Of a stretch of DNA of 56,134 nt, positions 34,991 to 43,660 are shown piece after piece. Positions within the stretch are counted from its first letter, which is position 1. Each line of letters begins with the position of its first letter. The notes beneath the pieces were generated by a model. The model was given only the letters and a program-made list of their open reading frames with translations, had not been told where the DNA came from and searched no databases. Origin of the DNA: Candidatus Desulfovibrio intestinavium (GTDB lineage Bacteria > Desulfobacterota > Desulfovibrionia > Desulfovibrionales > Desulfovibrionaceae); NCBI GenBank assembly GCA_019118345.1, contig DWZD01000018.1, forward strand, positions 1-56,134, written 5' to 3'. The translations under genes were made by a program, and so were the position numbers.

Positions 34991-35542
34991 TCAGGCATGG
35001 GTGGCGGCATCCGTACGGGAAAGGCGCACCTCGTCCAGACCGTCGCGCTCCTCGAGCAGCACGTCGATGCGCTCGTCGCGGCGGGTGGCCACGTTGCGTC
35101 CGGCATAGGTGGCCTCGATGGGCAGTTCGCGGTGGCCGCGATCCACCAGAACGAGCAGCTCCACGCTGCGCGGGCGTCCGTAATCGAGCAGGGCTTCCAG
35201 CGCGGCCCGGACGGTGCGGCCGGTAAAGAGCACATCATCCACCAGCAGGATGTCCGCCGCATCCACCGGGGCGGGAATGCGGGACTGGCCCAGCTGGGGT
35301 TTGCCCGCAAGGCTCGTCCAGTCGTCGCGGTACAGATTGATGTCCAGCGTGCCCAGCGGCAGCTCGCGACCGATGCGCCGCGCGAGCAGGGCGGCCAGAC
35401 GGCGGGCGATGTCCACGCCGCGCCGCTGGATGCCCACGAGCTGGAGCGTTGCGCAGCTGCCGTGACGTTCATAGATCTGGCTGGCCAGCCGGTCGAGGAT
35501 GCGGGCGATTTCTTCCCGGTTCAGGATGACGTGTGCGCTCAT
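34991..35542 (-). CDS. pyrR: Bifunctional pyr operon regulator / uracil phosphoribosyltransferase PyrR
   Basis: 183 residues. The PRPP-binding motif is ILLVDDVLFTGRTVRAALEAL near residue 95. Other PyrR features are IQRRGVDIARRLA and the flexible loop YRDDWTSL. PyrR binds pyr mRNA with UMP to attenuate pyrimidine genes in Gram-positives; in proteobacteria the regulatory role is uncertain and it may act mainly as an enzyme. No pyr gene is adjacent. The ATG follows AAGGAGG. It is divergent from the HesB pair. Confidence 0.93.
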   Translation of the reverse strand: MSAHVILNREEIARILDRLASQIYERHGSCATLQLVGIQRRGVDIARRLAALLARRIGRELPLGTLDINLYRDDWTSLAGKPQLGQSRIPAPVDAADILLVDDVLFTGRTVRAALEALLDYGRPRSVELLVLVDRGHRELPIEATYAGRNVATRRDERIDVLLEERDGLDEVRLSRTDAATHA

Positions 35543-35581
35543 GCGGCCTCCTTGGAGCAGCCCTGCGGGCGGCAGGGAAAA

Positions 35582-35610
35582 ATCCTACCTCTTTTCGCGG
35601 CAATTGAAAA
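35582..35610 (-). promoter_or_regulatory. Candidate pyrR promoter
   Basis: On the minus strand TTTTCA, 17 bases, TAGGAT. A moderate match, 40 bases upstream of the pyrR start. Confidence 0.4.
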
Positions 35611-35627
35611 GACGGCACTGGGCCGCA

Positions 35628-35656
35628 TTGACAAGGGCGCGGAGTGGTCTTACTTC
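35628..35656 (+). promoter_or_regulatory. Promoter of the HesB-like gene pair
   Basis: TTGACA (35628-35633), 17 bases, TACTTC (35651-35656), about 30 bases upstream of the first HesB-like start codon. No promoter is seen between the two HesB-like genes, so both are likely transcribed together. Confidence 0.6.
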
Positions 35657-35686
35657 TCAACAACCAAAAAATGAATCGGAGGAGCC

Positions 35687-36010
35687 ATGCTCACGTTGAC
35701 CGAACAGGCCGTCAAGGAACTGGAAGCCTTTTTTGCCGATCGCGACCGCGAACCCATCCGCATCTTTCTTGCGCCGGGCGGTTGCTCCGGCCCGCGCCTT
35801 GCGCTGGCGCTGGACGCCCCGGGCGAAGAGGATCAGGCGCTCGAAGCCAACGGCTTCAGTTTCTGCATCCGCAAGGATCTGCTGGATCAGGTGGAGGCCG
35901 TCACCATTGACGCCTCGCCGCTGGGCTTTGAGCTGACCCCCAAAAATCCCCTGCCTTCAACGGGCGGCAGCGCCTGCGGCAGTTGCTGCGGCGGTTGCGG
36001 CTCACACTAA
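35687..36010 (+). CDS. HesB/IscA-like protein, cysteine form
   Basis: 107 residues of the HesB/IscA (A-type Fe-S carrier) superfamily. The first conserved Cys is in FLAPGGCSGPRLALALD (residue 33). A C-terminal Cys-rich end, ACGSCCGGCGSH, replaces the usual CGCG motif. It also has the GFELTP strand before it. The ATG follows GGAGGAG. It is the upstream member of a tandem pair. The second copy is closely similar but has a UGA codon exactly at Cys33. It may carry Fe-S clusters or bind sulfur/selenium; the atypical C-terminus makes canonical IscA function uncertain. Confidence 0.88.
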   Translation: MLTLTEQAVKELEAFFADRDREPIRIFLAPGGCSGPRLALALDAPGEEDQALEANGFSFCIRKDLLDQVEAVTIDASPLGFELTPKNPLPSTGGSACGSCCGGCGSH

Positions 36011-36028
36011 CCCCCAAGGGAGTCATAC

Positions 36029-36355
36029 ATGCTGACCTTGTCCGAAGACGCCCGCAAAGAGCTGGAAGCCTACTTTGACGGGAAGGAAAGGAAGACCATC
36101 CGGGTCTTCATGGCCCCGGGAGGCTGAAGCGGCCCGCGCCTTGCGCTGGCTCTGGATGAGCCTCTCGATTCCGACGACATCATTGAAGAAGCCGGTTTCC
36201 GCTTCTGCATTGACAAGTCGCTGCTGGATCAAATCAAGGGCGTGAGCATCGGCGTGAGCTACATGGGTTTCACGCTGGATCCCGAAGTGCCGCCCGCCTC
36301 TTACGGCGACGGCGGCGGCAGCTGCGGCACCTGCTCGTCCTGCGGAACGCACTAG
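36029..36355 (+). CDS. HesB/IscA-like selenoprotein with in-frame UGA at codon 33
   Basis: The frame runs from ATG 36029 (AAGGGAG six bases before) to TAG 36353-36355, interrupted only by TGA at 36125-36127. Read as selenocysteine it gives 108 residues. The flanks APGG-U-SGPRLALALD align without a gap to Cys33 of the upstream gene (APGG-C-SGPRLALALD). Downstream of the TGA the protein keeps every family feature, ending in SCGTCSSCGTH. The synonymous differences from its neighbour show it is under protein-level constraint past the TGA. selA and a yedE operon in the same window support Sec decoding. Sec-containing HesB-like proteins have been described in bacteria. Confidence 0.93.
36120..36164 (+). 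promoter_or_regulatory. Candidate bacterial SECIS hairpin
   Basis: GAGGCT (36120-36125, ending in the U of UGA) can pair with AGCCTC (36159-36164). Inside, AGC/GCT and GCGC-CTT-GCGC add further helices. The outer arms are absent from the Cys-type neighbour at the same place, whereas the inner GCGC core is shared. Position and size suit SelB-dependent recoding, but SelB-binding apical features cannot be confirmed by eye. Confidence 0.5.
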
Positions 36356-36481
36356 CGTTGCGCGGTAGGGGCGATGCGGGACGTGCTGCGTCTGTCCATC
36401 CGGCAAGGGCAATCCTGTCGCGGTAAGAGGGCAGCCGCCCTGTCGTCAGCCCCTGACGAAGGGAAATGCTTGTATCCTGCC

Positions 36482-36514
36482 GGCGGCGGAGGGGCATGAC
36501 ACCTCTCCGCCGCC
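36482..36514 (+). terminator. Terminator after the selenoprotein gene
   Basis: A 10-bp stem (GGCGGCGGAG / CTCCGCCGCC), followed by CTGTTTTC, 127 bases after the stop and 101 before mfd. Confidence 0.65.
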
Positions 36515-36614
36515 CTGTTTTCAGAACGGGCGTCGTTGCCCCGCGCCGCAGCCATGTTCCTGCGGCCTGTGTGTCGCCAAGGACAGAAGCGGGCGCGACG
36601 GCCCGCGCCATGCC

Positions 36615-39600
36615 ATGACTGCGGAAAAACTCCTTCCCCTTCTTGCCGCCCCGGTCGGGGAGTGGCGTCTCGAACGCAGCGGCCTTGCCACGCGCTGCCG
36701 TCTGGCCGCCGAAGCCCTGACCGCCGGGCGCAGTGCCTGCCTGCTGGTGCGCGATCGCGACGAAATGGCCCATGCGCGCGCCCTCGTCTCCCTTTTCGTG
36801 CCCGATCTTTCCGTGGGCGACGTGCCGCTTTCCCGCCCGCTCTGGACCTCGCCCTGTCTGAGCCTGCCCGATGCGGCCAGCCTGCGTCAGGGACGGGATG
36901 TCCAGGCCGGGATACTGGCGAGCCTCTACGGTCTGGCCGGCGGCGGCCCGCGGTGCCTGATCGCCGGGCCGGAACATCTGCTCCTGCGCCATGTGCCCCG
37001 AAATTTCTTTGAGCGTACCGGCCTTGATCTCGCCCGCGGGCAGGATTTTCCCCCGGAACTGCTGCTGGAACAGGCCGTGGAATGGGGCTATGAGCGCGTG
37101 CCGCTGGTCAATCGTCCCGGCGACATGGCCCGGCGCGGCGACATTCTGGATATTTTCCCGGCTGGCTACGCCCGCCCCCTGCGTCTGGAATTTTTTGGCG
37201 ACGTCATCGACGAAATCCGCCTCTTTGATCCCGAAAGCCAGCGCTCGCTGGCGCATATCGAGGAATGCACCCTCCTGCCGGTGCTGCCCTTCACCTGCGC
37301 GCCCACGGATCTGCCGCGCCTGCATGAACGGCTGGATGCGCTCTTTGCCCAGGCCCGTCTGAGCGAAAACCAGCATTACAGCCTCGGCAAGGCGCTGGAC
37401 AGCGGCGGGGTCGGCCTTTTTCCGGGCCTGCTGCATGACGACGCCAGCCTGCTGGAAGACTGGCTGCCCGAGGACTGCCTCTGGCTTCTGCCCGGTCGGG
37501 CCGATGCCGGGGATGCCCTGCGCGAAGCCGGTTTGCGCCTTTTTCAGCGGCTGGAGGAGGGCGGCGATCTGGCCCAGCCCGCCTCCCTCTGCGTGCGGCC
37601 CGATCCGCAGACCGCCCCCTGGGAAGGAAAAATCCGCTTCTTTGCCGAGCCGCTGGTCATGGGCGTGGAGGAGCAGGGGACTGTCCTGCCTGAGCGGCGA
37701 CTCTACGGCTTTGCCGATCTCTTTTCCCAGCCCGGCGCGGCGGATCGTCCCTGGCAGCAGCTGGTGGCCGCCCTGCGGCAGTGGCAGGGGGAAAAGCGGC
37801 AGATCCTCCTGTGTTTTGCCTCGGAGCGCAGCCGCAACAAATTCCTCAAGCTGGCCGAGCAGGACGGCATCCTGCCCGCCCTGCGCTATGCGCCGGATCA
37901 GCGGGGCCTGTTTGCCCTGGTCGCCGGCTTTCGCGGCGGCGTGGATCTGGTCTGGGACGACAGCCTGCTGCTGGGCGAGGACATCCTGTACCCCAAGGCC
38001 GAAAAGACCCCGCGTGTGGCCTCCCGCGCTTTCAAGGGGCTGGACAGTTTCGACGATCTGACCCCCGGGGCGCTGCTCGTGCATCGGGATTACGGCATCG
38101 GCCGCTTTGCGGGTCTGGAACATCTGGAGCGCAACGGCACGGGCAACGACTTTTTGCTGCTGGAATATTCCGGCAGGGATCGCCTCTATGTGCCGGTGGA
38201 TCGGCTGGGACTGGTGCAGCGCTTCAAGGGCGGCGACGGGGCGGAACCGGCGCTGGACAAGCTGGGCGGCACGGGCTGGACAAGCGGGCGCGAAAAGGCC
38301 CGCAAGGCCATTGAGCGGATTGCCGCCGATCTCGTGGAAATGTACGCCTACCGCAAGGTGGCCAAGGGCTTCCGCTATGATCCGCCGGGCGAACTCTACC
38401 GCGAATTCGAGGCCACCTTCGGCTTCGAGGAAACGCCGGATCAGGCGGCCGCCATTCAGGACGTGCTGGACGACATGGACAAGGCCGAACCCATGGATCG
38501 CCTTGTCTGCGGGGATGTGGGCTTCGGCAAGACGGAAGTGGCCCTGCGCGCGGCCTTTCGCGCAGCCTCCGAGGGACGGCAGGTGGCCCTGCTCTGTCCC
38601 ACCACCGTGCTGGCCGAGCAGCATTTCCAGACCTTTCGCGCCCGTCTGGCCGGCTTCCCGGTCAATGTGGGCCTGCTGAGCCGCTTTGTCTCCCGCGCCC
38701 GCCAGAAGGAAACCCTGACCGCGGCCGCCGCCGGGCAGATCGACATTCTCATCGGCACGCACCGTCTGCTGTCGGCGGACGTGAAGCTGCCCCATCTGGC
38801 CCTGCTCATTCTGGATGAGGAGCAGCGCTTCGGCGTGCGCCACAAGGAAAAGCTCAAGGCCCTGCGCAAAAATGTGGATGTGCTGACCCTCACGGCCACG
38901 CCCATTCCGCGTACCCTGCAACTGTCCATGTCCGGCATCCGTGATCTCTCGGTCATCGAGACCGCCCCGCAGGAGCGCAAGCCCGTGGCCACCGCCGTGC
39001 TGCGGCGGGAGGACTCGGTGCTGCGGCAGGTGCTGGAACGGGAAATCGCCCGCGAGGGACAGGTGTTCTGGGTCTACAACCGGGTGCAGGGCCTGCCGCG
39101 CGTGGCCGACTATGTGCGTTCGCTCGTGCCGCAGGCCCGGGTGGGCATGGCGCACGGCCAGATGGGCGAGGTGGAGCTGGAAGAGAACATGCACAAGTTC
39201 TGGCATGGCGAACTGGACGTGCTGGTCTGCACGGCCATTGTGGAATCCGGGCTGGACTTTCCCCGCGCCAACACGCTGGTGGTGGATCAGGCGCAGATGT
39301 TCGGCCTCGGCCAGCTCTATCAGCTGCGGGGCCGCGTGGGCCGCAGCGACCGGCAGGCCTATGCCTTCTTTCTCGTGCCCGATGCCGAGCGCCTGTCCGG
39401 CGTGGCCGAGGAACGCCTGCGCATCATCATGGACATGGACTATCTGGGGGCGGGCTTTCAGGTGGCGATGGAAGACCTGCGCCTGCGCGGCGCGGGCAAT
39501 ATCCTCGGCGAGGTGCAGTCCGGGCACATGGGGCGCGTGGGCCTGGATCTCTATCTGGAAATGCTGGAGGAGGCCGTTTCCCGGCTCAAGGGCACGCCTG

Positions 39601-40067
39601 CCGCGCTGGCTGCGGAGACGGAACTCAATATCGGCCTGCCCGCCCATATTCCCCAAAGCTACATTGCCGACGGCCGCGAGCGCCTGCGCTGCTACAAGGC
39701 CCTTTCCTCGGCGGTGGGCGGGGCCGCGCGCGAGGAGGTGGCGCTTTCCCTGCGCGACCGCTTCGGAGCCTTTCCCGTTGAGCTGGAGAATTTTCTCGCC
39801 GTACTTGATTTCAAGCAGTTTCTGGGCGAATTGCAGGTGCAGCGGGCCGATCTGACCCGCGAACACGTCAAGCTGATCTGGGCGGAAGGGCAGCATGCCG
39901 TGGCTCCGGAAAAACTGGTGGCGCTGGTTGCCGCCACGCCCGGGGCGCGCCTGCTGCCCCCGGCCGGTCTGTTCTGGCCCCTGCCGTCCGCCGGCAGCGT
40001 GGGCGAGGCCCTGAGCGACATGCGCGGCAAACTGGAAAGCGCCCGCCTGCCGCAACAAATGCCGTGA
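36615..40067 (+). CDS. mfd: Transcription-repair coupling factor Mfd
   Basis: A 1150-residue DNA translocase that removes RNA polymerase stalled at lesions and recruits UvrA. The UvrB-like N-terminal module (residues 1-330) includes NRPGDMARRGDILDIFP. The RNA-polymerase-interaction domain starts at about 470 (LTPGALLVHRDYGIGRFAGL). The helicase core has Walker A GDVGFGKTE near 633 and DEEQ near 733. The TRG motif region reads RGRVGRSDRQAYAFFL, and the C-terminal D7 domain is present. The start is ATG 36615; the Shine-Dalgarno is weak. Family length is about 1150, so the gene is intact. Confidence 0.97.
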   Translation: MTAEKLLPLLAAPVGEWRLERSGLATRCRLAAEALTAGRSACLLVRDRDEMAHARALVSLFVPDLSVGDVPLSRPLWTSPCLSLPDAASLRQGRDVQAGILASLYGLAGGGPRCLIAGPEHLLLRHVPRNFFERTGLDLARGQDFPPELLLEQAVEWGYERVPLVNRPGDMARRGDILDIFPAGYARPLRLEFFGDVIDEIRLFDPESQRSLAHIEECTLLPVLPFTCAPTDLPRLHERLDALFAQARLSENQHYSLGKALDSGGVGLFPGLLHDDASLLEDWLPEDCLWLLPGRADAGDALREAGLRLFQRLEEGGDLAQPASLCVRPDPQTAPWEGKIRFFAEPLVMGVEEQGTVLPERRLYGFADLFSQPGAADRPWQQLVAALRQWQGEKRQILLCFASERSRNKFLKLAEQDGILPALRYAPDQRGLFALVAGFRGGVDLVWDDSLLLGEDILYPKAEKTPRVASRAFKGLDSFDDLTPGALLVHRDYGIGRFAGLEHLERNGTGNDFLLLEYSGRDRLYVPVDRLGLVQRFKGGDGAEPALDKLGGTGWTSGREKARKAIERIAADLVEMYAYRKVAKGFRYDPPGELYREFEATFGFEETPDQAAAIQDVLDDMDKAEPMDRLVCGDVGFGKTEVALRAAFRAASEGRQVALLCPTTVLAEQHFQTFRARLAGFPVNVGLLSRFVSRARQKETLTAAAAGQIDILIGTHRLLSADVKLPHLALLILDEEQRFGVRHKEKLKALRKNVDVLTLTATPIPRTLQLSMSGIRDLSVIETAPQERKPVATAVLRREDSVLRQVLEREIAREGQVFWVYNRVQGLPRVADYVRSLVPQARVGMAHGQMGEVELEENMHKFWHGELDVLVCTAIVESGLDFPRANTLVVDQAQMFGLGQLYQLRGRVGRSDRQAYAFFLVPDAERLSGVAEERLRIIMDMDYLGAGFQVAMEDLRLRGAGNILGEVQSGHMGRVGLDLYLEMLEEAVSRLKGTPAALAAETELNIGLPAHIPQSYIADGRERLRCYKALSSAVGGAAREEVALSLRDRFGAFPVELENFLAVLDFKQFLGELQVQRADLTREHVKLIWAEGQHAVAPEKLVALVAATPGARLLPPAGLFWPLPSAGSVGEALSDMRGKLESARLPQQMP

Positions 40068-40074
40068 GGTTGTC

Positions 40075-41241
40075 ATGTCTGATCCTTCCTCCCATCGCGC
40101 GCCGTGCCGCCTCCCGATTTCGGCCCTTCTGTTTTGCCCGCTGCTTGCCGCCTGCCTGCTGTTGTCTGCCTGTCTGGAAAGCGGCCTGCCCGACGGCGCC
40201 GTGGCCGAGGTCAACGGACAGACCATTTCCCTGCGCCTTGTGCAGGCCCTCATGGACAGCCGCTCCGTGGACATGGGCGCGCCTGACGTCCCCATGCCGG
40301 AAGAGATGAAACGCCGTTACGGCGAGGCGCTGGCGACGCTGATCATTGCCCGCCTGGCCGAAGAGGATCTGGCCGAACGCGATCAGGCCCTGAGCGAGGA
40401 GGCTGTCAGCCATGAGGAACAGCTCATTCGGGATGACTACGGCTCAGAGGACTTCACCGTCTTTCTGGAACGGGAAGGGCTGGACTATGCCGACTGGCGA
40501 CAGCTGCTGCGCCTGCATCTGACCTTGCGCGCGCTGGAACGGCAGGTGCTGCTTCCGGGCATCCGCATCAGCGTGGAGGAGGTGCGCGCCTATCACGCGG
40601 CCCATGCGGATCGCTTCACCCTGCCGGATCATCTGCGGCTCTGCTTCCTTTCCAGCGACGACAGGCGGCAGCTGGAAGCCTATTGCCGGCATTTTCCCGA
40701 CGGTCGCGACGACACGCCGGATGGACTCTTTGCCCAATGTCTGGACATGCGGGAAGCGGAACTGCCGCCCGCCGAACGCAAGGAAGTGGCCGCCCTGAGC
40801 GAAGGCGCCTGCGGCAAGATTCGCGAAGCGGGCGGACGCTTTCAGGCCTTCGGGCTGGTGGCGCGGCACAAGGGCGGCGCGCAGCCCGCGTCGATGGTCT
40901 ATCCCCTGATTGAGGCCAGCCTGCGCGAACAGAAATTGCGGGAGGCCCTTGCCGGCTGGCTGGCGCAGCGCCTGCCGCAAGCCCGCATTCGCGTGGTTCC
41001 CGCCATGCGCTCCGTGCTGGAGGATATGGCTCGCCGCTCGGAAGCCCGGGAACAGGAGCGAAAGACGGCGGCAGCCGCCGCGCCGGCGGAAAGCGGACAG
41101 CCCCCGGAAACGGCGTCGGACAGCCCGCAAGGCGTGCCGCCCGAATCGGTCGGGGCCGCGTCGCCGTCCTCCCCGACCGGGCCGGACAGCCGCGCCACGC
41201 CTTCACAGGGCGAAGCCGCTGCCGCTGATGTCCGCCCGTGA
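40075..41241 (+). CDS. SurA-N-like lipoprotein chaperone
   Basis: 388 residues. A lipoprotein signal is visible (LLSAC, with Cys near residue 32). The mature part begins VAEVNGQTISLRLVQALMD, the typical start of SurA/PrsA-type foldases, followed by a helical domain (ARLAEEDLAERDQALSEE...). The region where a parvulin domain would sit (residues 160-280) is weak and lacks clear active-site residues. The tail from 325 on is Ala/Pro/Ser-rich and disordered. It starts 8 bases after mfd and is followed by a true SurA, so it is probably a paralogue acting in the periplasm or at a membrane. Confidence 0.75.
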   Translation: MSDPSSHRAPCRLPISALLFCPLLAACLLLSACLESGLPDGAVAEVNGQTISLRLVQALMDSRSVDMGAPDVPMPEEMKRRYGEALATLIIARLAEEDLAERDQALSEEAVSHEEQLIRDDYGSEDFTVFLEREGLDYADWRQLLRLHLTLRALERQVLLPGIRISVEEVRAYHAAHADRFTLPDHLRLCFLSSDDRRQLEAYCRHFPDGRDDTPDGLFAQCLDMREAELPPAERKEVAALSEGACGKIREAGGRFQAFGLVARHKGGAQPASMVYPLIEASLREQKLREALAGWLAQRLPQARIRVVPAMRSVLEDMARRSEAREQERKTAAAAAPAESGQPPETASDSPQGVPPESVGAASPSSPTGPDSRATPSQGEAAAADVRP

Positions 41242-41388
41242 CGCGAAAGCTGGCCGCCCGATGGCGCAAACGGGAAGTTCGCGAAAAAAACTGTAAAAAC
41301 AGCCTGTTGCCCCGGGTTTGTCCGCATCGAGCCTGCCGGCCCGGGACACACGACGGCACAATGCGCCGGGCGCATGTGCATCAGGCCA

Positions 41389-41417
41389 TTGCCTTTTGGA
41401 CGTTTTACGGCTATTGC
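41389..41417 (+). promoter_or_regulatory. Candidate promoter of surA
   Basis: TTGCCT (41389-41394), 17 bases, TATTGC (41412-41417), 41 bases before the GTG start. Confidence 0.5.
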
Positions 41418-41457
41418 CAGATAAATCTGCTTATCCAGCGTGTGGGAGAAATCAACC

Positions 41458-42396
41458 GTGAAAACCGTTCTTCTGTTCCTGATGTGCCTTCTGTGTGCGG
41501 TGAGCGGCGTCCATGCCGCGCAGCTCAACAAGGTGGCTGCCGTGGTCAACGGCAAGGTCATTACCATGTTTGATCTGCAGAAGGCCGCCCTGCCGGATCT
41601 GGCGCGGGCGCGCCTCAATCCCGATGATCCGAAACAGGCGAAGCAGGTCAATGACATTCTGCGCAAGGCGCTCGACAACCTCATTATCGACCTTCTGGTC
41701 GAGCAGGAGGCCAAACGCCTCGAGATCTCCGTTTCGGACAGCGAAGTGGATGCGGAACTTGTCAATATCATGAAGGAACGCCGTCTGACCCGCGCCCAGT
41801 TCGAGGAGCAGCTCAAGCGGCAGAACCTCTCCCTCGCCGACCTGCGCGAAACCTTCGAGCGCGGCATCAAGCGCCAGAAGATCATGGGGATGCAGGTTGG
41901 CCGCAAGGTGGTGGTCACGCCCGAGGAAATCAAGGCCTATTACGACAAGCACAAGGATGAACTCTTCCTGCGCGACGGCCTGCACATGGGGCTGCTGGTC
42001 TATCCGCCCAATGCCAATGTCAGCGGCATTGCCGCGCAAATCAAGTCCGGCAGCCTGAGCTTTGCCGAGGCCGCGCGCAAGTATTCCGTCGGCCCCAACA
42101 AGGAAAAGGGCGGCGACATGGGGCCGGTGGAGTGGGACAAGCTCAATCCGGAATGGTCGGAACGCCTGAACAGCATGCGCCCCGGCGACGTGACGCCGCC
42201 CTTCGTGATCCAAAAGAATTTCAAGGCTCAGGTCGCCCTGTTCCGGCCCGGCGCCACCGGCCCGGACAAGCCGCTGACCCTTGAGGAAGCCCGGCCTCAG
42301 ATTGACGCCATTCTTCGTCAGCCCAAGGCCATGGAACGCTTTGACGAATACATCAGCCAGCTCCGCAGCCGCGCGGTCATCGATATTCGGCTCTAG
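41458..42396 (+). CDS. surA: Periplasmic chaperone/peptidyl-prolyl isomerase SurA
   Basis: 312 residues. It has a signal peptide (MKTVLLFLMCLLCAVSGVHA) and then the SurA N-terminal chaperone domain (LNKVAAVVNGKVITMFDLQKA). One parvulin domain covers about residues 165-270 (HMGLLVYPPNANV...KYSVGPNKEKGGDMGPVEW...MRPGDVTPPF), followed by a C-terminal helix. E. coli SurA has two parvulin domains; this one-domain form is common in deltaproteobacterial-type genomes. It helps outer-membrane proteins fold. The GTG start is set by GGGAGAA eight bases before and by the signal peptide. Confidence 0.9.
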   Translation: MKTVLLFLMCLLCAVSGVHAAQLNKVAAVVNGKVITMFDLQKAALPDLARARLNPDDPKQAKQVNDILRKALDNLIIDLLVEQEAKRLEISVSDSEVDAELVNIMKERRLTRAQFEEQLKRQNLSLADLRETFERGIKRQKIMGMQVGRKVVVTPEEIKAYYDKHKDELFLRDGLHMGLLVYPPNANVSGIAAQIKSGSLSFAEAARKYSVGPNKEKGGDMGPVEWDKLNPEWSERLNSMRPGDVTPPFVIQKNFKAQVALFRPGATGPDKPLTLEEARPQIDAILRQPKAMERFDEYISQLRSRAVIDIRL

Positions 42397-42416
42397 ACGG
42401 CGGACAAGGGGATACA

Positions 42417-43382
42417 ATGAATCTGGAAGAACTGGGGGCGGCGCTCAGGGCGGAACGCGAGCGGCGCGGCCTGAGCATCGAGGATGTGGCCAACACCCTC
42501 AAGATTGGCGGGCGTCATTTGCGCGCGCTGGAAGATGCGGATCTTTCCTCCCTGCCGCATGTGGCCTACACGCGCGGCTTCATCCGGGCCTACGCGGGCT
42601 TTCTCGGTCTGTCCCAGGCCGAATTTGACGGCGTGCTGCAGGAGCTTGCGCCACAGGAAAATATCGCTCCGGCCCAGGCCGTCTACATGCCGGCGGAAGA
42701 AAGCGGCAGCGGTGCGGCCCTTGGCAAGCTCTTTTCCCTGCTCATCGTGCTGATCATTCTTGCGGGCGGCGGCTATTTCCTCTGGAGCAGCGGCCTGCTG
42801 CAAAAGGGCGTGGCCCTCGTGTCCGGCACGAGCGGCGACGCGCCCCATGTGGCCAAGCCCTCGGGCCTGCCCGACCCGGCAGAGCCTCCCGTTCCGGCGC
42901 CCGCTCCGAAGGCTGCCCCCGAGCGCAAGGAGAGCGCTCCGGAAGCCAAGCCGTCTGCGGCGGCGCCGACGCCGGCCCCCGCGCCGCAAGCCGCCGCCCC
43001 GGAAGGCCCGGCAGCGGCCACGCCCGCCGCCGCTCAGACGCCCGCTCCGGCCACGGCGCCGCAGACCCCGGCCCCCACCGCGACCGCCGCGGAAAACGCC
43101 CCGACCGCTCCCGCGACCGGGAATGACGGCATCCAGCCTGAGCAGCACAAGGTCATCATCATCGCCACCGAGGAGTGCTGGATTCGTTCCAACGCCGACA
43201 AAACCGATGTCCGCCAGTTTTCCCTCAACAAGGGCGACACCTTCGCCCTGACCTTCAGCCACCGGCTGGAACTCAAGCTCGGCAATGCCGGCGGGGTGCG
43301 CATCCGTTACGACGGCAAGGAAATGCCGCCCGCCGGAACCTCGGGTCAGGTGCTCAACCTCGTTTTTCCGCCCGAAAACTAG
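42417..43382 (+). CDS. RodZ-like cytoskeletal/HTH membrane protein
   Basis: 321 residues. The N-terminal HTH_25-type domain (LGAALRAERERRGLSIEDVANTLKIGGRHLRALEDAD) ends with the usual YTRGFIRAYAGFLGL. One membrane helix (LFSLLIVLIILAGGGYFLW) is at about 104-122. A periplasmic Pro/Ala-rich spacer runs from 140 to 235, and the C-terminal DUF4115-like domain begins EECWIRSNADKTDVRQFSLNKGD. This is the RodZ architecture, linking MreB to cell-wall synthesis. It starts 20 bases after surA and is likely in the same transcript. Confidence 0.88.
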   Translation: MNLEELGAALRAERERRGLSIEDVANTLKIGGRHLRALEDADLSSLPHVAYTRGFIRAYAGFLGLSQAEFDGVLQELAPQENIAPAQAVYMPAEESGSGAALGKLFSLLIVLIILAGGGYFLWSSGLLQKGVALVSGTSGDAPHVAKPSGLPDPAEPPVPAPAPKAAPERKESAPEAKPSAAAPTPAPAPQAAAPEGPAAATPAAAQTPAPATAPQTPAPTATAAENAPTAPATGNDGIQPEQHKVIIIATEECWIRSNADKTDVRQFSLNKGDTFALTFSHRLELKLGNAGGVRIRYDGKEMPPAGTSGQVLNLVFPPEN

Positions 43383-43414
43383 CAACGCGCCGCCAACGGC
43401 GGGTATTTTCATGC

Positions 43415-43454
43415 GGGGGAGGCGGGGCGCTTTTTACGGCGGCCCGCCTCCCCC
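43415..43454. repeat. Hairpin of the dispersed repeat family
   Basis: Arms GGGGGAGGCGGG (43415-43426) and CCCGCCTCCCCC (43443-43454) surround a loop containing TTTTTA. It lies 32 bases after the RodZ-like stop and may end that transcript. Confidence 0.6.
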
Positions 43455-43660
43455 GCCTCCCCACCAGCCGGCAAAAACATTTGTCACCACGCGGGCGCGG
43501 ATTCCCGTCGTTGCCTTGCCAGAGCGGGCAAGGGGAACACGGTCGATCCGTGTTCCGCCGGCGCTTGTTTCCTGCCGCCGGGGCGGGAAGTGGGACGGCG
43601 ATGGCGGTGCGGCACAGACGTTCATTGACCCGGCAGGATTTTGCGAAGGATGGATGGGGG

